A stretch of DNA of 64,000 nt from Bradyrhizobium sp. 141. Lineage in GTDB: Bacteria; Pseudomonadota; Alphaproteobacteria; Rhizobiales; Xanthobacteraceae. Below, one piece after another: positions 16,857-25,251 of this stretch; position 1 is the stretch's first letter, and every line of letters begins with the position of its first letter. The stretch covers positions 1 to 64,000 of the forward strand of contig NZ_JADPKR010000100.1 in assembly GCF_023074055.1 (NCBI RefSeq), given 5' to 3'. The notes beneath the pieces are model-generated. The model did no database searches, had not been told where the DNA came from, and was given only the letters and a program-made list of their open reading frames with translations. The translations under genes and the position numbers were made by a program.

Positions 16857-17312
16857 TTACTTGACGGTGACGTGGCCGACCATGCCGTAGTCGCGATGGT
16901 CGGGGATCAGGCAGGAAAATTCGAACGTGCCGGCCTTGCTGAACTTCCAGAGGATCTCGGCGGTCTTGTTCGGTGCGAGCCTGACGCCATTGGGATCGTC
17001 GTGCTCCATGTGCGGATGCTTCTTCATCTCCACCGCATGCGCGAGATTCTCGCTGGTGGTGGCGAGCAGGAGTTCGTGGTCCTCCTTGCCGACATTGCGC
17101 AGCACGAAGCGGATCTGCTCGCCGCGCTTGACCTCGATCCGGGCGGGTGCGTAGTCCATCTCGTTCATCAGAATCTCGATCGTGCGTGCGGGCTTCCCGG
17201 GATTGCCGGGCTCGCCGGCCGAAAAATTGCCGTGCCCATGCTGGTCGTGGGCAAAGGCCGGCGCAGTCGACAGCGCAGCCAGCGCGAGGCCGAGCTTGAG
17301 TGTTGTCTTCAT
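16857..17312 (-). CDS. Periplasmic cupredoxin-like copper protein
   Basis: A 151-residue protein with a signal peptide (1-21, MKTTLKLGLALAALSTAPAFA), a His-rich stretch (HDQHGHG), then a cupredoxin domain. Type I copper ligands are apparent as His in KEDHELLL and the Cys-His-Met set in FEFSCLIPDHRDYGMVGH. An extra Met/His loop (EMKKHPHMEHDD) may bind more metal. It probably shuttles electrons or copper in the periplasm with the multicopper oxidase encoded immediately upstream. The ATG at 17312 gives a standard signal peptide and has GGAG upstream; a start at 17336 is possible. Confidence 0.87.
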   Translation of the reverse strand: MKTTLKLGLALAALSTAPAFAHDQHGHGNFSAGEPGNPGKPARTIEILMNEMDYAPARIEVKRGEQIRFVLRNVGKEDHELLLATTSENLAHAVEMKKHPHMEHDDPNGVRLAPNKTAEILWKFSKAGTFEFSCLIPDHRDYGMVGHVTVK

Positions 17313-17344
17313 CGTGGTCTCCAGTTGGTGGTTCATCGAAACGC

Positions 17345-18679
17345 TCACATCTTGTGCTTCATCGGCGGGCTGCCCGGTTTTTGCCGGGTCGGCTCAGCGG
17401 CCGGCGCCGTGACCTCGTAGGCGACGGTGCCTTGCGGAAATTTGTACGGCCCGGGATCGCGGTAGTCGTCGCGCGCGAGCTCCTCACGGATCTTCATCAC
17501 CGTGAACATGCCGCCCATCTCGATCGGCCCGAACTGGCCGGTGCCGGTCATCATCGGCAGCGTGTTGTCGGGCGCGGGCATCTCCATGTTGCCCATCGCC
17601 ATGCCGGTCGAGCCCATGGCCATGCCGTCAGGCGCGAGCTTGCCGACGGCCTTGGCGAGATCCTTGCGCGACACGCCGATCAGGTTGCGCACATCGTGGC
17701 CCATCGCGTTCATGGTGTGGTGCGACTTGTGGCAGTGGAACGCCCAGTCGCCGGGATTGTCGGCGAGCACGTCGAACACCCTGACAGCGCCGACCGGCAC
17801 ATCGGTCGTCGTCTCCGGATATTGCGCGCTCTCGGGAATCCAGCCGCCGTCGGTGCAGGTCACCGCAAAACTGTGGCCGTGCAGATGGATCGGATGATTG
17901 GTCATGCTGAGATTGCCGATGCGCACGCGCACCTTGTCGCCAAGCCTGACCGGCAGCGGATCGATGCCGGGAAACACCCGCGCATTCCAGGTCCACATGT
18001 TGAAATCGGTCATCTCGTTGACGTGCGGCAGATAGGTGCCGGGGTCGACGCGATAGGTGCTCATCACGAAGACGAAGTCGCGGTCGACGGGCCGGAAATT
18101 CGGGTCGCGCGGATGCACGACGACCATGCCCATCATGCCCATCGCCATCTGCACCATCTCGTCGGAGTGCGGGTGGTACATGAAGGTCCCGCTCTTCTTC
18201 ATCTCGAACTCGTAGACGAAGGTCTTGCCGGGTTGGATGTGCGGCTGGGTCAGTCCGCCGACGCCATCCATGCCGCTCGGGATGATCATGCCGTGCCAGT
18301 GCACGGTGGTGTATTCGGGCAGTCTGTTGGTGACGAAGATGCGAACCTTGTCGCCCTCGACCGCCTCGATCGTCGGGCCCGGCGACTGGCCGTTGTAGCC
18401 CCACAGATTCACCTTCATGCCTTCGGCGAATTCGCGCACCACGGGCTCGGCGACGAGATGGAATTCCTTCCAGTCGCCGTTCATCCGGAACGGCAGCGAC
18501 CAGCCGTTCAGCGTGACCACGGGGCGATAATCGGGACCGCCGATCGGATGCAGCGGCGGCTGCATCACCACCTTGTCCATATGCGCAGCTTCCGGAATCG
18601 ATGCGGCCTGGACGCGGCCTTGAACCGCGGATGCGCCGACGAGCGCGGCGGTGCCCAAAAATCCTCGACGGGAAAACAT
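17345..18679 (-). CDS. Tat-exported multicopper oxidase
   Basis: A 444-residue multicopper oxidase. The N-terminus MFSRRGFLGTAALVGAS is a twin-arginine signal, fitting export of a folded copper enzyme. The copper-binding motifs HWHG, HPHSDE, HPIHLHGH and HCHKSHHTMNAMGHD occur in order, giving the full type 1/2/3 set. Several Met-rich segments near the C-terminus (MAMGSTGMAMGNMEM) suggest Cu(I) binding as in CueO or CopA. Probable role is oxidation of Cu(I) to less toxic Cu(II). GGAG 7 bases before 18679 favours this ATG over one 12 bases upstream. Confidence 0.92.
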   Translation of the reverse strand: MFSRRGFLGTAALVGASAVQGRVQAASIPEAAHMDKVVMQPPLHPIGGPDYRPVVTLNGWSLPFRMNGDWKEFHLVAEPVVREFAEGMKVNLWGYNGQSPGPTIEAVEGDKVRIFVTNRLPEYTTVHWHGMIIPSGMDGVGGLTQPHIQPGKTFVYEFEMKKSGTFMYHPHSDEMVQMAMGMMGMVVVHPRDPNFRPVDRDFVFVMSTYRVDPGTYLPHVNEMTDFNMWTWNARVFPGIDPLPVRLGDKVRVRIGNLSMTNHPIHLHGHSFAVTCTDGGWIPESAQYPETTTDVPVGAVRVFDVLADNPGDWAFHCHKSHHTMNAMGHDVRNLIGVSRKDLAKAVGKLAPDGMAMGSTGMAMGNMEMPAPDNTLPMMTGTGQFGPIEMGGMFTVMKIREELARDDYRDPGPYKFPQGTVAYEVTAPAAEPTRQKPGSPPMKHKM

Positions 18680-18692
18680 TCTGGTCTCCATC

Positions 18693-20117
18693 TCAGTGGC
18701 CGGCATCGGCAGGCGCTGCCGCGGCGATGGTGGTTGAAGTGTCGCCGCTGGCGGCAGGCGCGCCGCCGCCGTTGACGGCGGTCTGCAAGTCGGCCTGGGC
18801 AAGGAAGAACTGTTGCCTGGCGTCGATCGCGCCGCGCAGCGATGCCAGGCGCTGCCGCGCTTCGGTGAGCAGCGCAAAGATGTCGACCTGCATGCTGGAG
18901 AAGCGGAGCTGCATCTCCTCGGTGATGATTTTGCGCAAGGGGATGATCTCGCGCTGATAATGGCTGGCGATGTCGTAAGTGGATCGGTATGTGCGGTAGG
19001 TATCGCGCGCCTCGGAGCGCACGTTGACGGCGCGCTCGGTGAGGCGGTTGAAAGCGAAATTGTAGGTCTCCGCCGCCTGCCGCACGCGGACCTCGCCGCC
19101 ATCGAAGATCGGGATCTGGAACTGCACGTCGAAGCCGCGCTCGCGGAATGGGGCGCCCTCCGGATCCCGGGTGCGGCGGGAGATGCCGGCGAGGTCGAGC
19201 AGGGTCACGAAGCGCGTCGCCTCGGTGAGACCAAGCGATTTCGCCAGCGCATTCAGCTCCAGCCGCGCGATCTGCAAATCGATGCGATGGGCCACGGCAT
19301 CGGCTTCGATCGAGGGGAGTGCCTGCGGCCGGCGCGGCAGCGGCGGCAACTGGTTGGGCAGACGGAAATCGAGGCCGCCGTCCCAAAGTCCCATCAGGCG
19401 CGCGAGCCTTTCGCGTGCGCTCGCTGCCGTCTGCCGCGCGGTGGCGAGGTCGGCGGTGGTTTCGGCGTAAAATACCTGCTCGCGGGCCTGGTCGAGCTTG
19501 TTGATCGAGCCGGTCTCGCCGAGCTTGACCGCAAGCTGCGCGGTGGATTCCGCCGTCGCCTTCGCGTCCGTCAGCAGCGCCACCATCTCGTTGCCGGCAA
19601 CAGTGCGCACATAGGCGCGGCGGACGTCAGCGGCGAGCCGCAAAGTCGCCAGCGCCGCGCGCAACTGGGCCTGACGGAAGCGTTCGCGGGCGATGTCGGA
19701 GCGGAACGGCAGAGTGGCGAGCGCGAGGATGTCGCCGACCACCTGTCGTTCGATCTCGCTGGCGCCGTTGCCTGAGATTCGCGAGATCGAGAACACCGGA
19801 TTGGGCGGCAGGCTCTGCTCGACCAGATCGGTCTCGGCCAGCGCCAGCTCGTTATAGGCGGCTTGCAGTCCCTTGTTGTTGAGCAGCGCGATCTGCACGG
19901 CGCTCTCGGCGCTCAGGGCGCGCGCCAGCAATTGGTGAACGCGCGCCTCGACCGCGCCGGCACCCTCGGCCGTTCGCACGAAGGCGACGTCCTTGTTGAT
20001 GGTCTGGCTCGTCAGCTCGGAGACTGCGCTCATGCCGCTGTCGGGCGAGAACGCGGCACAGCCGGAGACGCTGAGCGCAGCGAGGACGAGCAGGCCTCGC
20101 GCAAAATGGCGTGTCAT
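18693..20117 (-). CDS. TolC/CusC-family outer-membrane efflux lipoprotein
   Basis: A 474-residue protein with a lipoprotein signal (lipobox LSVSGC near residue 19) and two long helical TolC repeats, visible as alternating coiled-coil stretches (about 60-240 and 260-440). It lies inside the copper operon, 13 bases before the multicopper oxidase start. No RND pump or membrane-fusion protein is encoded next to it, so its pump partner, if any, lies elsewhere. A role in copper or periplasmic metal export is inferred from context. Confidence 0.88.
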   Translation of the reverse strand: MTRHFARGLLVLAALSVSGCAAFSPDSGMSAVSELTSQTINKDVAFVRTAEGAGAVEARVHQLLARALSAESAVQIALLNNKGLQAAYNELALAETDLVEQSLPPNPVFSISRISGNGASEIERQVVGDILALATLPFRSDIARERFRQAQLRAALATLRLAADVRRAYVRTVAGNEMVALLTDAKATAESTAQLAVKLGETGSINKLDQAREQVFYAETTADLATARQTAASARERLARLMGLWDGGLDFRLPNQLPPLPRRPQALPSIEADAVAHRIDLQIARLELNALAKSLGLTEATRFVTLLDLAGISRRTRDPEGAPFRERGFDVQFQIPIFDGGEVRVRQAAETYNFAFNRLTERAVNVRSEARDTYRTYRSTYDIASHYQREIIPLRKIITEEMQLRFSSMQVDIFALLTEARQRLASLRGAIDARQQFFLAQADLQTAVNGGGAPAASGDTSTTIAAAAPADAGH

Positions 20118-20126
20118 GGCGCGCTC

Positions 20127-20411
20127 CTACCGGTCTTGCTTCGGCCGCGGCGCGACGGCGTCGTTGCGGTCGCGCCATGGTGCCGGCGTCGCAGGCCGCA
20201 GGCTGGTATAGGGCGCGATGGTCGAGCGATAGCCGACGGGCGCCACCTTCGCCGCGGGATCGGCAGGATCGGCGCTTGCGACTTGGCTCGTTGCCGGCAT
20301 GCAGCCGGACAGCGCCAGCGCAGCAAGGGCCAGCAGCGGCCAATGGAATCGACAGTGTCGTCCACCTACCGCAGATGCGGCGGCGGATTTCGCTCCGGAA
20401 AGCGCAAGCAT
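20127..20411 (-). CDS. Small predicted lipoprotein of the copper operon
   Basis: A 94-residue protein with a hydrophobic segment (PLLALAALAL) leading to a lipobox LALSGC at about residue 37, then a polar, Pro/Ala-rich tail. The N-terminal extension before the hydrophobic segment is long, so the true start may lie downstream. It ends 9 bases before the TolC-like gene, so it is probably co-transcribed. No family recognised; the tail has no Cys or His pattern that would indicate metal binding. Confidence 0.65.
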   Translation of the reverse strand: MLALSGAKSAAASAVGGRHCRFHWPLLALAALALSGCMPATSQVASADPADPAAKVAPVGYRSTIAPYTSLRPATPAPWRDRNDAVAPRPKQDR

Positions 20412-20485
20412 GATTCATCCTTGATCTGGAGACCACAGGTTCGCGCGCGCGGAAAGCGCGCTCGTCCCGAAATCGTCGCGTCAGA

Positions 20486-20926
20486 TCAGGCGATAGGGGG
20501 GCGGTAGCGCTGGGCCGGTGCCGCGCTGTGCAGGCTGACCACGAGCTCGATCGCGCAGATGGACATCGGCTGGACCGGTGTCGCGACGATCGGCAGATCG
20601 GCCGGCAACGCGCTGACGCACATCATCGCACAGCAGGGGCCGACCGTTCCCTTGCCGCCATGATGATGCGACGCGGGCGCGTCCTGCTTGGCTTGGTGAT
20701 GCGCGTGTGGCCCGGCGTGGTCGTGCGAGGCGCCGTCGTGCGCATGGCCCGCCGCCATCTGATGATGGACCGGCACGGGATCTGCCAGCAGGGTCTCATC
20801 GAGGCACGGCGCCGGGCCGTTGCCCCAGGCGAGGCTTGCGGCCGGCGCGAGCACGCAGAACAAATAGGCGAGGGCGATGAAGCGCCCCACCTTGATCCGC
20901 ATCGATCGCGTCAATCGCAGCAACAT
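20486..20926 (-). CDS. His-rich exported protein at the head of the copper operon
   Basis: A 146-residue protein with an N-terminal export signal (RFIALAYLFCVLAPAASLA) and a His-rich middle (about 55-95: HHQMAAGHAHDGASHDHAGP and following His pairs), then a Cys pair in GPCCAMMCV. This composition suggests metal binding and placement in the envelope. It is the first gene of the minus-strand copper operon and may act as a periplasmic copper buffer. The start at 20926 has a purine-rich CGGCGGA before it; an ATG at 20902 would also give a signal peptide. Confidence 0.7.
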   Translation of the reverse strand: MLLRLTRSMRIKVGRFIALAYLFCVLAPAASLAWGNGPAPCLDETLLADPVPVHHQMAAGHAHDGASHDHAGPHAHHQAKQDAPASHHHGGKGTVGPCCAMMCVSALPADLPIVATPVQPMSICAIELVVSLHSAAPAQRYRPPIA

Positions 20927-21047
20927 TCCGCCGACATGTGTTCCACGCGGCAATGTTGCACACGTTGATTGCAAATTAATGGCAAAACCCGCATTCGCCA
21001 AGAACTTATTACCGCAGTGCACCGCGCATGCCCAATATCGCGCCACG

Positions 21048-22340
21048 ATGCTTGACCGCGAGGTGATCCGCGAACATGTTCCGCGCGTGCACGCGCCCAA
21101 TCATCCAGGACAAAGCCCTGATTCGTTCAGCCCTGATTCCCGTCAGGCCTGGATGCGGCTGCTCATTGCGCTCGTGATCGGCTCGATCGGCGCCGTCGGC
21201 ATGTGGGCGGTCGTGGTCGTGATTCCCGTGGTGCACACGGAATTCGGTGCCACACGTGGAGCTGTGTCGCTGGCCTTCACGCTGATGATGTTCGGTTTCG
21301 GGCTCGGCGGCGTGATCGCCGGCAAGATCACCGACCGGTTCGGCATCGTGGCGGCGATGGCGATCAGCATCGCCTTCCTCGGTGTTGCCAACGTGCTCGC
21401 GGGGCTGTCGACCCAGCTCTGGCAATTCGTGGCGGCGTATTTCCTGATCGGGCTCGGCACGTCCGCGACCTTCGCGCCGCTGATGGCGGAAGCTTCGCAC
21501 TGGTTCGAGCGCTATCGCGGACTTGCCGTGACGATCGTCGCGAGCGGCAATTACGTCGCCGGCACGATGTGGCCGCCCATCGTGAGCTGGGGCACGCAGG
21601 AGATCGGCTGGCGCTACACCCATATCGGCATCGGCATCGTCTGCGCCAGCACGATGGCGCTTCTGGTCCTCGTCCTGCGCGCGCAGATGGGTGACGACAA
21701 GGTTCGCAATCACGCCAATGCACCGCCGCCGCGGGTCGATCTCAAGCTCTCGACCAACGCGCTCACGGTGCTGCTCTCGATCGCGAGCATCTCCTGCTGC
21801 GTCGCCATGGCGATGCCGCAGGTGCATATCGTCGCCTATTGCGGCGATCTCGGCTACGGCGTCGCGCGCGGCGCCGAGATGCTCTCCCTGATGATGGCCT
21901 GCGGCATCGTCAGCCGGATCGGCTCCGGCTTCCTCGCCGACAAGATCGGCGGCATCCGCACGTTGCTGGTGGGATCGCTGGCGCAGGGCTTTGCGCTGGT
22001 GTTCTATCTGTTCTTCGACAGCCTCGCCTCGCTCTATCTCATCTCCGCGATGTTCGGCCTGTTCCAGGGCGGCATCGTGCCGAGCTACGCCATCATCGTG
22101 CGCGAGGCGATGCCGGCGAGCGAGGCCGCAACCCGCGTCGGCATCGTGATCTTCGCCTCGGTGTTCGGCATGTCCTTCGGCGGCTGGGTGTCGGGCGTGA
22201 TCTTCGATGCCACCGGCTCCTATGCCGCGGCCTTCGCCAACGGCGTCGCCTGGAACGCGCTGAATATCGCCATCGTCCTGACCTTGCTGATCCGCTCGCG
22301 GATGAATGCGGTGAAGGCCGGACCGGGTTTTGCGACCTAA
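21048..22340 (+). CDS. MFS transporter (monocarboxylate/oxalate-formate type)
   Basis: A 430-residue protein with about twelve membrane segments. The loop 2-3 MFS motif appears as GKITDRFG near residue 95, and a matching half-repeat ADKIGG near 305. General layout resembles the oxalate/formate and monocarboxylate branch of the major facilitator family. The substrate cannot be read. The ATG at 21048 is taken because upstream codons overlap the divergent copper operon promoter. Its stop overlaps the stop of the convergent DUF4864 gene. Confidence 0.85.
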   Translation: MLDREVIREHVPRVHAPNHPGQSPDSFSPDSRQAWMRLLIALVIGSIGAVGMWAVVVVIPVVHTEFGATRGAVSLAFTLMMFGFGLGGVIAGKITDRFGIVAAMAISIAFLGVANVLAGLSTQLWQFVAAYFLIGLGTSATFAPLMAEASHWFERYRGLAVTIVASGNYVAGTMWPPIVSWGTQEIGWRYTHIGIGIVCASTMALLVLVLRAQMGDDKVRNHANAPPPRVDLKLSTNALTVLLSIASISCCVAMAMPQVHIVAYCGDLGYGVARGAEMLSLMMACGIVSRIGSGFLADKIGGIRTLLVGSLAQGFALVFYLFFDSLASLYLISAMFGLFQGGIVPSYAIIVREAMPASEAATRVGIVIFASVFGMSFGGWVSGVIFDATGSYAAAFANGVAWNALNIAIVLTLLIRSRMNAVKAGPGFAT

Positions 22341-22744
22341 ACCGACTGTCCCGCCTTCAGCAGCGAGCAGCCGGTGATCTTATAGCTGCCGTCCGCCTGC
22401 TGCTCGAGCGTGTACAGGGCTTCCCACGCTTCGCCATTGGCGTCGATGATATGAACGCGCTGGGAGATCCAGCTCCCCTCGCTCTTGCTCTCGCCAAATT
22501 CAAAACTCTTGTGACGATAAATCGGCGCGTACCCGTTCTGCACCATGGACATGAAGATGTCCGGCGCGGGGAAGATCTCCTTGATCGCCGGTGCAGCATG
22601 AGAATAGGCGGCGCGCGCATCGCCCCGGACGAAGGCCTGCTCCTGGGCGCGGATGACGCCCTGCGCTGCGGCGACATCGTCGGCGAAGGCCGCGGCGGAG
22701 CTGAAGACAAGGCTGATAACGACGAGCAGGGCGGCAATGAGCAT
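22337..22744 (-). CDS. DUF4864-family exported protein
   Basis: A 135-residue protein with a signal peptide (MLIAALLVVISLVFSSAAAFA) and a compact domain typical of DUF4864: AAQGVIRAQEQAFVRGDA, YSHAAPAIKEIFPAPDIFM, then beta strands ending YKITGCSLL. The fold resembles NTF2-like proteins; the function is unknown. GGAG precedes the ATG. It lies 65 bases after the TetR gene on the same strand and could share its transcript. Confidence 0.85.
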   Translation of the reverse strand: MLIAALLVVISLVFSSAAAFADDVAAAQGVIRAQEQAFVRGDARAAYSHAAPAIKEIFPAPDIFMSMVQNGYAPIYRHKSFEFGESKSEGSWISQRVHIIDANGEAWEALYTLEQQADGSYKITGCSLLKAGQSV

Positions 22745-22809
22745 GACAGGCTCCGCGTTGAATCCCGGCGATGCTGATCCTAGCATGACCTCTGGGAAAT
22801 ACGGGCGCG

Positions 22810-23448
22810 CTATCGCTTGCGTTTCACCGCGGGCTTCGCTGGCTTGACGGTACGCGCCCTGGCCTTTGCGGCGGCCTGCACGCGTAGTCCATCCACGAAC
22901 ACGTCGAGCATGCGCAGCACGGAGGATTGCCAGCCGGGCTGATCGTGCATGTAGCACATGCCGATCAGCGCCCTGAGCAGGTCTTCCGGGCTGATATCCG
23001 CCCGCATCTGGCCGGCCTCCACCGCGCGCGCGAGCAGCGAGCCGATCGCCTTGGTCAGCCGATCCATCGAGAAAGCAGCGAGGTCCGACGAGCTCTGATA
23101 GGTCAGCGCCAGCGCGGCGGACATGCCTTTCTTCGTGGCGACGAATTCGACGGCGGAGCGCAGCCAGCGGCGCAGCGCGTCGACGGGGTCCTTGGCGGTT
23201 CGCAGATGCTCGGCAAGCTCCCTGAGCTGCTCGACCTCGCGCCGGTACACCGCCTCGAACAAATCCTCGCGTGTCGGGAAGTGCCGATAGAGCGTGCCGA
23301 TGCCGACGCCGGCGCGCTTGGCCACGGCCTCCAGGCTCGCCTCGGGGCCGCCGGCGTTGAACACGGCCTTCGCGGCTTCGAGCACACGCTCGCGATTGCG
23401 CACGGCGTCGGCGCGGGGCTTTCGGGTCTGGTCAGCGTGGTCGTCCAT
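22810..23448 (-). CDS. TetR-family transcriptional regulator
   Basis: A 212-residue regulator. The N-terminal helix-turn-helix (about 18-65) reads LEAVAKRAGVGIGTLYRHFP then REDLFEAVYRREV, the classic TetR pattern. The C-terminal ligand domain (about 80-190) is followed by a basic Lys/Ala/Pro tail ending KPAVKRKR. The ATG at 23448 is preferred to an upstream TTG. It is divergent from the molybdenum oxidoreductase operon at 23702, and the 253-bp gap should hold both promoters; a clear palindromic operator was not found there. Confidence 0.9.
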   Translation of the reverse strand: MDDHADQTRKPRADAVRNRERVLEAAKAVFNAGGPEASLEAVAKRAGVGIGTLYRHFPTREDLFEAVYRREVEQLRELAEHLRTAKDPVDALRRWLRSAVEFVATKKGMSAALALTYQSSSDLAAFSMDRLTKAIGSLLARAVEAGQMRADISPEDLLRALIGMCYMHDQPGWQSSVLRMLDVFVDGLRVQAAAKARARTVKPAKPAVKRKR

Positions 23449-23701
23449 ATCAGGCAATGTAGATCACGAAATGGTTAGATTGAACCCTCGTTGAACCCTT
23501 GGCGGGCCGCATCGCGTTGGTGGTGCACGGGCTTTTGACCAATTCCAAATATTTTCCGGCGGCCCTTGTTAAGCGGAGGGTGCCTCCGTATCTTCGCCGA
23601 GTGCAAGCCGGGATTGTGTGTCCGGCCGGCGCGGATCGACGGCGGCCACGGCGGTGGCGCGCTGCGCGATCACTCATGTCCATATCTGATCGGAGCCTTG
23701 T

Positions 23702-24195
<494 letters not shown>

Positions 24196-24199
<4 letters not shown>

Positions 24200-25251
24200 A
24201 GCCGTTCGATTATGTCAGGCCCGCCACGGTCACCGAGGCCGTTGCCGCGGGGGCCCATCCGGGCGCCGTCTATCTCGCCGCCGGCACCAATCTGCTCGAT
24301 CTGATGAAGGGCAATATCAGCCGTCCGGATCGTCTCGTCGACGTCACGCATCTCGAGGGGCTCGACGGCATCGAGCGTCTAGCCGACGGCAGCTTGCGCA
24401 TCGGCGCGCTCGTCAGCAATGCCGATCTCGCGCATGACGCGGGTTTCGCGAGGTCCTATCCGGCCGTCGCCGAAGCGCTGCTCTCCGGTGCATCCGCGCA
24501 GTTGCGGAATGCTGCGACCGTCGGCGGCAATCTCCTGCAACGGACGCGCTGTGCGTATTTCTACGACACCGCCAGCCGCTGCAACAAGCGCGACGCCGGG
24601 AGCGGCTGCGACGCCCGCGACGGCGAGAACCGCGGCCATGCCGTGCTCGGCTGGAGCGAGAACTGTATCGCCACCCATCCGTCCGACTTCTGTGTGCCGC
24701 TGGTCGCGCTCGATGCCATCGTCGAGATCGAGGGCAGCAACGGCCGGCGCGAGATCGCGCTCGAGGCGCTGCATCGCCTGCCGGGCGATGCGCCCGAACG
24801 CGAATCCGCGCTCGAACCCGGCGATCTCATCGTCGCGGTGCGCCTGCCGCCGGTCGCAAGCGGCTTCGCCGCGCATGCGCGCTACCTCAAGGTCCGTGAG
24901 CGCACCTCCTACGCCTTCGCAATGGTGTCCGCCGCCGCCGCGCTGCGAATCGAGAGCGGCAAGATCGCGGAAGCGCGGCTCGCGCTTGGCGGCGTCGCCG
25001 CAAAGCCCTGGCGTGCCCGCGCCGCCGAAGACGTGCTCAAGGGTGTCGCGCCGACGGCGGACGCGTTCCAGGAAGCCGCCTGGCGTGCGCTCACCGACGC
25101 AAAGCCATCCGGCGACAACGCCTTCAAGATCGAGCTCGCGCGCCGCATCGTCGTGCGCGCGCTGACCCTCGCCACCGCCGTCACGCCCGCGCGCCTGCCG
25201 GCGCTGCCGGCCTCTCCCTTTGCCTCGACGTCCGGAGCCATCCATGCCTGA
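24196..25251 (+). CDS. Aldehyde oxidoreductase FAD/4Fe-4S subunit (PaoB-type)
   Basis: A 351-residue FAD-binding subunit of a molybdenum hydroxylase. FAD contacts are seen in YLAAGTNLLDLMKG and NAATVGGNLLQRTRC. A Cys-rich insertion follows (about 117-165: RTRCAYF, SRCNKRDAGSGCDA, SENCIATHPSDFC), matching the extra 4Fe-4S loop of PaoB and of 4-hydroxybenzoyl-CoA reductase beta. This supports a PaoABC-like enzyme over a simple xanthine dehydrogenase. It overlaps both neighbours by a few bases, so the three subunits are translationally coupled. Confidence 0.92.
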
